Source: Zygnema cylindricum (taxonomy: Eukaryota; Streptophyta; Zygnematophyceae; Zygnematales; Zygnemataceae). From it: a DNA stretch of 10,642 bases. The DNA lies in NCBI GenBank assembly GCA_037447655.1, contig JBBHKE010001114.1:1-10642 (forward strand), read 5' to 3'. The translations under genes and the position numbers were made by a program. Below, piece after piece: positions 1 through 7,700 of the stretch. Below the pieces are notes generated by a model that saw only the letters and a list, made by a program, of their open reading frames with translations, had not been told where the DNA came from and made no database searches. The first letter of the stretch is position 1. Every line of letters begins with the position of its first letter.

Positions 1-165
1 TTCTCCTCTTCTTCTCGGCTCTCTCCCTCTCCTCTCTCTCCCTCTCCTCTCTCTCCTTCCTCTCCCTCCCTCTCCCTCTCCTTCTTCTCCCTCCTTCCTC
101 TCCCTCTCCTCCCTCTCCTTACTCTCCCTTCCTCTCCCCCCCTCTCTCTCTACCCTTTGCGTGCG
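1..165. repeat. Pyrimidine-rich low-complexity tract
   Basis: Almost pure C and T on the plus strand, built from TCTCCC, CTCTCC and TTCCTC words with no fixed period. It ends where ordinary mixed sequence starts near 160. No coding signal is seen. Confidence 0.85.
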
Positions 166-1723
166 GCTAAGTACATGAAAATCTACGAACCATGATGTAT
201 TGTCGGACAGACTGTAGGCGGACTTCCATCTCTGAAAAAGTGAGCTTGTTTACTCCATGATGTCGTACTGTTTTTGAACCTTTTGTTACCAATTTTATTT
301 TTATTTTTTTTGGGGCGAAACTTCCTTACTGCAGATACTTTTGGATTCGCAAAGCTTATGGGCGTACACCTTAACCATCAAATATAAAAGAAAAGCGAGA
401 CAGAAAAATAAGCATAAGTAAATAAAAATATATGAATAGTAATAAAAATAGTAAAAGTAAATAAAATCAGTCGAACATCCACACACTGGACACCTACATT
501 CAACAAGTGACGACAAGCATGTATAGGCCACGTGTCTTTCAAATAGATATAAATCCACCAAAAGCCACTAAAGAACCTGTGGCAAATCTGCATTCTACTC
601 TTTCTTTCCCATCCATCGCCCTTTCATGGAAAGGCTTTTAAGGTTTGAAACATTACAGAGGTGTTGCAATGATATAATACCCACTATAATTACACTTAAA
701 ATCTTCATTTTCATTCACCCATACAAACATTTAATTCAAATTTGACACTTCAAGTTTACAACTTAAAGAATTTTTGAGCACTTCATCTAAGTTTTGCACT
801 TTGAAGAATCTTTGACGGATTTTAAATGTCGAAACACAAGCCTATGTGGTACCAATCAGAATAATACCCGTAGGTGAAATTTTGTAAAAAACCCTAAAAC
901 CTAATGGAGGATTTTGCAAAATATCCTTTCCAATAAACGTTTTTATGCATTTACAAGGACCTCAATGAAAGTCTGACCAAAAAACAACTCTATGGGACAA
1001 AAAATGAAGATATGCAAAGAGATGAATAATAATAAAAAAACAATTAAATGACAGCATGCATATAAAACAAATAAGAAGAAAACAAGATTTATAAAGGTGC
1101 CTTTAAAAATGCCCCTTTGAAAAAGTCAAATTTCCATATAATTGCAAAATCTAATCTACTTTGTACCCAAAACATTCTCCACCCAACGGGAAAATAAGAA
1201 AAAAAACAGGGAAAACCATCATTAAATTTTTTCAATAGGATTGTTTCGCCGACCTTTTGCCACAATATTTACGTTGTCGCTTAAAAAAGATTTTACACAT
1301 AAAAAGAGAAAAATACTACCATTTGACCTGTATTGAATACTGTAATAATACCTCTTTTGCCCTGAAACATGAAAGGTTAAAAAAAAAAGGAAAAAGAAGT
1401 CATAGAAGTTCTTAAGATTAATTTTGTTTTCCATTTTCCCTTTTCTATTTTCCATTCCAATTTTTTGACTCCCAGTTACCATTTTCCATTTTCCACTTTT
1501 CAAGATTTTGTGGATTTTTTCCTATTTAAAAACCTTTTTTTGACAACATTTTATGATTTAAAAAGTGGAACAATTTCCATTTTTCCTCACGACTTCCTCC
1601 ATTTTCTGTCTCTCCTAAATTTTTTCACTGAAGAAATTTTTAACCGAAGAAGTATTTTCACTAAAATTTTCCAAGATTTTTCAGATTATTTACGCCAAGG
1701 AACCTTAATTAGTGAAGATATTT
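166..1723. other. 3' flank of ALS, no supportable gene
   Basis: AT-rich sequence downstream of the stop codon, presumably holding the 3' UTR. On the minus strand an AATAAT-like word at 1685-1690 could act as a loose plant near-upstream element, but no cleavage site can be chosen. Subregions are an A-rich stretch with taaataaaa words at 385-470, a telo-box-like aaaccctaa near 889-897, and the minus-strand GAAAATGG repeats listed separately. The short open frames here are composed of Phe, Tyr, Ile and Ser runs from biased DNA and have no family resemblance. Confidence 0.6.
1428..1502 (-). repeat. GGAAAAT-type short repeat in the ALS 3' flank
   Basis: The minus strand repeats GGAAAATGG or close variants about six times (plus strand CCATTTTC), interrupted by a short unique segment around 1465-1475. 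It lies 220-300 bases downstream of the stop codon, so it may be in the 3' UTR. It is probably a degenerate microsatellite. Confidence 0.6.
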
Positions 1724-1804
1724 TTAATATTTCGTTCTCCCATCTCCCTCTGTAATAATATCTTTGAAAGATCGCCCTCCGGGGATCATAGGCAAAACAT
1801 GCTC
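1724..1804 (-). CDS. ALS: ALS exon 10: C-terminal tail and stop
   Basis: 26 codons plus TAA (1724-1726), residues 703-728. It starts EHVLPMIP after TATTCAG and ends [10 protein letters not shown], the usual plant ALS C-terminus. The loop that caps the active site and binds imidazolinones reads MIPGGRSF where Arabidopsis reads MIPSGGTF. The Ser653 equivalent is therefore Gly711, Gly654 is Gly712 and Gly655 is Arg713. Confidence 0.96.
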   Translation of the reverse strand, partial: EHVLPMIPGGRSFKDIITEGDGRTKY

Positions 1805-4692
1805 CTGAATAAGACGAAAAAAAGGGATAAATTTAAAAATGAATAAACAAACAAAAAAACAAATAGATAAGCCAATAAACAAACAAAATTGATACCTATA
1901 TAAATAGATAATCGAAGAAACAGATAAAGAAATAAAGAAAAAAAGGAACAAATAAATGAATAAATAGATAATCGAAGAAACAGATAAAGAAATAAAGAAA
2001 AAAAGGAACAAATAAATGAATAAATAGAAAAACAGAAAAGTAAATAAATAGATTCACGATAGTTTTCTTTCTCCGAACATAAAAACAACAAATGACACCA
2101 AATAAATTCATAAATAAATAAACAAACAAATAAGTAAATAAATAAATAAGAATAGAGTAGTATAATACCTGATGAGGTACAATAATGTCTAGCAAATAGG
2201 GTCCGGGAGTATTCAACATGGTCTCTATGGCGCCTCTCAAATCCGCTTTGTCGAAAACTCGGGCAGACGGAACCTAAAAAAAGAAAAAGATGAAAAATAA
2301 ACACATAGATATGAATAAAAACGACACATTCCAACCAAAAAATCTTTTAAAAAGCAAAAAGATTATGGTGATTTTTTTGGCTCAGGCAGATGGAACCGAA
2401 ATAAATAAATATATAAGTGAACAAATAAAAAACATTACAACCTAACAAGAACTGGGAGAGAGGGAGAGAGGAATGAAAGGAGTGAACCCCTTTCATTAAA
2501 TAAACCAGCCCTTTGCGATAAATTAACCAACCCATTTAGTTAAATAAACCAACCGCCCAACCCTTCTAGGTCATATTTAACTCATTCAGTTCAAAACAAA
2601 ATCCGATCACAATAAACTCATTAAAAACTAATAAAAAATATTAAAAAAAAAAACAAAAAAAATATAAAGCCCTGTTTTTTATATTATCTCACCTTGCATG
2701 CCTCAGCAAATTTGCAAAAGTCAGGGAAAATTTCTCCCTCACTTTGAGGGTCACCTAAAAAGGTGTGGGCTCGATTCGCCTGTCACGTCAGATAAAAGAC
2801 AAAAGTAAAAAATCAACACTTAAGATCTGTTTGTTTCCTCAGGATGCATTTATCAATTATGAAAGTATCAATTTCTTTCACTCAGAGATTCAGATCGAGG
2901 ATTTGCGAGATTTTTAGGGCGATATAGCAGGTTTTTCGGATTTTTTAAAGTTTTTTGGACTTTCTCGGAATGTTTAGCTGTCGTACCATTATTATTTTCT
3001 ACACTAATTAAATACATTGAGACAGGTTGATTTGTACGGAAAAGGGAACGTAGGCCTCAAGAGGTTGAGAGAAGAGGGAAGAGATATAAATGAACAGCAA
3101 AAATTAGAAGAATGTAAACAAAAAGATCAAAACATTTAAACGCCCTCTTTGTTACCTTGTAAAACCGGTCTTCCCACTGTACGACCATCCCCAAATGTTG
3201 ATTATTCAGAATCATAATTTTCACCGGTAACTGTTCCACACGAATAGTGGCTAATTCCTGCATAAAAAAGAAATTATAGAAAGGACAAAATCACACATGA
3301 GACAAGATTACACAAAACAAAATCACGCATAAGACAATTACGCATGAGACAAAATTACACAAGAGTCTGAATTCGCACAAGACAAAACTATATAAAAGAC
3401 AAATCACACAAACAAAACCTTCAATACCATTTCAAAGCGTTCAAAAAATAGAAAAACAAAACTAAAAAAGTCTCCAAAAGACTTACCTGAACGTTCATAA
3501 TAAAACTTCCGTCTCCATCGATATCGATAATTGGCATATTTGGGAGAGTGGCCGCAGCTCCAAGGGCAGAGGGTAAGCCAAAACCCATAGTTCCAAGACC
3601 TGGGAAGGGAGAGAGGGAGAGGAAGACGAAGACAGCAAGGGTGAGAGGGAAATCGCAAAATAAGACAGTGGAGGGGTGTAATAATAAGAGTGAGGAGTGA
3701 GAGGAGAGGAAGAGAAGGGGAAGTGGAGGAAGGGGGAGAAGGAGGTGAGAATTAGAAATACTAAGAATAAGGTTAAAAGAAACTACATGATGATATAACC
3801 AGAAAGGAAGGTTATGCATGTTTACTTTTACCTCCCGATGTGATCCATCTTCTTGGTTCAATGCATTTAAACCAATGGGCTGCCATGATTTGGAGTTGAA
3901 AAATACTAAACTTTCTTTTCAATTATTCTAAAAAAAATTACCATAACTCCAGACGAATACCAACTTAAATTAAACACGTAGGATTTATAAACACCTAGGT
4001 TGCCCACATTTGGTGTTGAAAAAAACTAGAAACTAGCTTTTCTCTATTTACTTAATACAACAGAATAACATCTCATCGTCGTCATACGAGAGATGAGAGA
4101 TGATAATGTCTCTTGCCATCTCAGCTCATGATGATGATGATCACTCATCTCAACTCTCATCTCATTTCCTCTCATCTCTCATCTCTCCTCTCGTCTCTCC
4201 TCTCATCTCTCGTCTCATCTCTCCTCTCATCTCTCTCGTCTCTCCTCTCGTCTCTCCTCTCATCTCTCGTTTCATCTCTCCTCTCATCTCATCTCATCAC
4301 TCATCTCATCTCTCATCTCTCATCTCTCTATCTCTGTGTCTTTCTTAGAATGACATTTTTCTACTTACCTCCGGATGTAATCCATCTTCTCGGTTCCCGG
4401 TATTTGAACCACTGGGCGGCCCACATTTGGTGTTGACCAACCCCGGTGGAAATAATGGCGTGGCCTCCAGTGAGCTCATAGAGGGTTTGAATGGCAAACT
4501 GAGGCATGATCTCTTTCTCGGTCTGCAAAGGAAAAAAAAATGGACAATCAGTGCCAAAGAACGAGGGTGAGAGAGGGATACAGACAGAGGGGAGGAGGGA
4601 GGGAGGGAGAGAGAGAGAAGGACACAGACAGAGGGAGGGAGGGAGGGAGGGAGGGAGAGGAGAGAGGGAGAGAGGGGGGGAGAGAGAGAGAC

Positions 4693-4747
<55 letters not shown>

Positions 4748-7700
4748 ATTACTCATAGTTTCGTGTCTTACATTAGGGATATTTAAGGGATTTTGGGGCT
4801 TTGTACCTCGGGAAACTTCATAGGAAACTTCTTTTTTTGCTCGTCGACCTCGTTCCTCCAGTCTGAAAAGTCCAGCTCAGTTTTGTTTTCAACTAATAAT
4901 GAATTTAAAAGTTTTAAAGCAGGTTTAACATCGGCACAAAGGGCCACGTGAGGTTGTTTGTTTTTTCCAATTTCCGCAGGGTCTATATCAATGTGTACAA
5001 TACTAGCCCGACTGGCAAAAGCCTGTCAGAAAAAAACATGTATATATTCAGCATAAGAATAATAATGTTAGTCAAAAAAATTGTGAAGAAGTAACAAGTA
5101 AACAAGTAAGAGTCTCATGCCTCTCGATCATGATTCCAGAAAAAGAATATGATTAAGAGTGCACCAAGAAAAATGACCTTGGATGGCAAAAAAGCACAGT
5201 AGGATTAATACTAGCGTCAAGTTTTTGAACCACATGAAAAGATATAAAACGACGACAGGAATCTCCTACCCTCAACTTTTCCGTTCACACAAACAGATTA
5301 CAATAAATAGATAAAGTCTACTAACCTCGAGTTTTCCAGTCACTCGATCGTCGAAGCGGACTCCAAAAGCAAGGAGAAGGTCGCACGAATCGATCGCAAA
5401 ATTTGCGTAGACAGTTCCATGCATTCCCAACATGTGAAGGGCAAGTTCCTCTGTTTGGTCGAAAACTCCCAATCCCATTAAAGTAGACGCGACAGGAATT
5501 TTCGTCATTTCAACAAATTTTCTCAATTCATCAGACGCCTGAAGACATCCTCCACCTAAATAAACGACGGGTTTTTTTGCCCCTTGGAGAAGTCGAATTA
5601 TCTGTTCAACTTGATCTTTTTGAGGAGGAGGCGGCATTCTTTGGAGATATCCTTGGAGTTTCATGGGTTGGGACCAATCAGGAACCGCCATTTGTTGTTG
5701 AATATCTTTAGGGACATCAATTAAGATCGGGCCTGGTCTTCCAGAAGCCGCTAAGAAAAAAGCTTCTCGCACTGTTTGAGAGAGAGGAGGGGATAAAGGA
5801 GGGAGGGAGGGAGGGGAGGGAGAGAAAGTTAAGTACACAACAAAAAAGAATAAAAACTAAAAAGAAAGGAGTACTTCACTAAAATTAAGCCATAAATTAG
5901 AAAAAAGGACAGCAGCAAAGCTAGGATAGACTAATGATAATAAAAATAATACCAAAAACGGCAGAAAAATACACAGCAAGAAACATACGACAGAACTAGG
6001 GCAATTTTAATGCACAAAGCCAGGTTCCTACTGTCAAAGTTAAGGTTTCAGCCAATTCCGCAAAATTGGGATATTCTGTAAATACTCTAAATTTGGTCAA
6101 ATTCTCAACACAAAAAACACCAATTTGTCTGATTTGTCCAGCGTCAGAGAAAATTCAGCATAACCGATCCGAAACATTAAAGGTTTGTAAAAAACGAAGT
6201 CCAATATGATACAAACCCATCCATAAAATGTTCTCGAACCCTAAGAGATTCAGAAAAGATAAATATCCATACAATGAACATTCTAATTCATGGAACAACG
6301 TCAAACCCTTGAAGCTTCATAAAAAAAAAAAAAAACCTTACCAATTCGAGGAATGTCGTCAATATCCATGACCAGATAATTGTGTTTTGTGATCGACCGA
6401 GTCACTTCGACAATGGGAGTTTCCTGAAAAGCGTCAGTTCCGATAACCGCCCTCGGGACTTGTCCGGTTATGGCCACAAGAGGGACACTATCCAAAAGAG
6501 CATCAGCCAATCCCGTAACGAGATTTGTGGCTCCGGGACCGGAAGTCGCGATACAAACACCGACTCTTCCGGACACTTTCGCATATCCCTCAGCGGCAAA
6601 AATTTCACCTTGTTCGTGTCGACAGAGAATGTTTCGAATCACAGAGGAACGAGTGAGAGCCTGCGAAGGGAAAAAAAGAGGGAGAGAGAAGTGAGAGAGA
6701 GGTGAGGGAGAGGGAGGTGAGAGAATAAAAGAGAGGTAAGGGAGAGGTAAAAGGAAAGAGAGTAGAAAGAGAATGTTTTGAATCATGGAGGACAAAGTGA
6801 GAGCCTGCGACTAGGAGAGAGGAAGTGGTAAGAGTTGAGAGGTCAGAGAGGTAAGAGGGTTGATAAGGATGTCCTGAATCACGGAGAAACGAGTGATAGG
6901 GAAAGAAAGAGGGAGAGAGAGGTAAGCGGGGGATTAGGGGAAGAAATGGAGGAGAAGAGAAAGGAAAAAGGGAACGATTGGAATTACAGTGAAAAAGACA
7001 GGAAAGGGGAGGGAAGGGGAAAGGAAGGGAAATGGAGAAAACGAGAAGGAAAGGGAATGGAAGAGAGGAAAGGGGAGAAAGGAAAGGTAAAAGGGAGGAA
7101 AAAGGAAGAAATGAGAGGAATTGGGAAAACAAAGAGAAGAAAAGGAAATGAAAGGGGAGTGAAGGGAGGAAAGGGAAGGAAATGGACCCCCCCACCCCCC
7201 CTCTCCTTCTCTCTCCCTCCACCCCCTTCCTTCCAACCATGAACGCCCCTTCTAGATAGGGCAAAACATTCCTCACTCCCTCCCTCTCCCTGTTCTTTCC
7301 TTCTACCTCTCCCGCTCCTCGTTCCATCCACACCCTCCCTTCCCCCGCTCCACCTACCTGATGAATCTCCATCGACACCATTGCCAGACACGCGAACACA
7401 TTCCTCACTCTCTCCCTCTCCCTCCCCTCCTTTTACCTCTCCCTTTGCTCTCCCTCCACTCCTTCCACCAACCTGATGAATCTCCATTGACGCCCCTCCT
7501 GGATACGCGAACACATTCCTCACTCCCTCCCTCTCCAGGGCCTCCACTAGAATATCGCATCCCTTCCTCGGCTCGTCCTCCCTAAATCTGGAAACAAACT
7601 CTCGCGGCGTCGGAGCCACCAGACTCTTCCCACTGCTGACACGTGGCAAGCTGAAATCTTGACGCGTGTCAAGCTCCGGATTCCGTAACGCCACTCCTGG

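Larger units (their letters stand above)
2274..2692 (-). other. ALS: ALS intron 8
   Basis: 419 bases, donor GTGAGA, acceptor TTTTTAG, phase 0. From the acceptor side it contains an echo of the exon 9 edge (2381-2401), a GA-rich patch (2454-2480), a hairpin (2472-2497), a 22-bp repeat (2496-2562) and an A-rich stretch (2620-2662). No gene is seen inside. Confidence 0.9.
3600..4368 (-). other. ALS: ALS intron 5
   Basis: 769 bases, perfect GTAAGT donor, acceptor TTCCCAG, phase 1. In transcription order it has a purine-rich GAGATGAGAG satellite (4340-4137), two decayed copies of the exon 5 end (around 4019-3945 and 3899-3828), then a pyrimidine-rich stretch (about 3760-3603) leading into the acceptor. 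Confidence 0.92.
6664..7185. repeat. Long purine-rich tract of intron 1
   Basis: Mostly A and G on the plus strand with GGAAAGGGA and GAGAGAGG words and no strict period. It is interrupted by the E1 and E2 copies. It ends abruptly at GGAAATGGA before a C-rich block. Confidence 0.85.
7186..7470. repeat. Pyrimidine-rich tract of intron 1
   Basis: Begins CCCCCCCACCCCCC and continues as CTCTCCC, CCTTCC and CTCCC words on the plus strand, interrupted by D1 and D2. Together with the neighbouring purine tract it makes a purine-to-pyrimidine strand switch within one intron. Confidence 0.8.
6661..7472 (-). other. ALS: ALS intron 1
   Basis: 812 bases, weak donor GTTGGT, acceptor TTCGCAG, phase 0. In the pre-mRNA the first 290 bases are purine-rich and the last 520 pyrimidine-rich, with the switch near 7185. 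The donor side contains two copies of the exon 1 edge and the acceptor side two copies of the exon 2 edge, so the intron is roughly symmetrical. The long open frames across it come from biased composition. Confidence 0.93.

Noticed and set aside
301-593. Two overlapping minus-strand open frames of 71-86 codons
   Set aside because: Composed mainly of Phe, Tyr, Ile and Leu from an A-rich plus strand, with no recognised motif; overlapping frames are open equally, so composition explains them.
889-905. Telomere-like AAACCCTAAAACCTAA
   Set aside because: Fewer than two imperfect units; a single telo-box-like word is common in plant DNA and is not an interstitial telomere.
1465-1755. Plus-strand 96-codon open frame
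   Set aside because: Phe-rich translation of T-rich DNA that runs antisense into ALS exon 10; no family resemblance.
3026-3037. Possible echo of the exon 7 donor edge in intron 7 at an offset of 125 bp
   Set aside because: 8 of 12 bases match and similarity stops there; the offset is suggestive but the match is too short.
3284-3418. CRISPR-like array in intron 6
   Set aside because: Units are 15-17 bp, degenerate and contiguous without unique spacers, and the context is a eukaryotic intron; it is a minisatellite.
4100-4436. Plus-strand Leu/Ser repeat frames
   Set aside because: Direct product of the CTCATCTCTC satellite and runs antisense into exon 5.
4506-4823. Plus-strand Arg/Glu/Gly repeat frames
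   Set aside because: Product of the GA microsatellite; overlaps ALS exons 4 and 5 on the other strand.
6236-6270. Possible echo of the exon 2 donor edge in intron 2
   Set aside because: Only AATATCCAT is shared with 6361-6369; flanking positions match at roughly chance level.
6605-7472. Long minus-strand frames running through intron 1
   Set aside because: Biased purine or pyrimidine composition lacks stops. The recognisable pieces inside are the D1, D2, E1 and E2 exon-edge copies, and conserved ALS sequence requires splicing from 7473 to 6660.
7640-7645. CACGTG G-box
   Set aside because: Lies inside ALS exon 1 coding sequence (SLPRVSS); no reason to call it regulatory.
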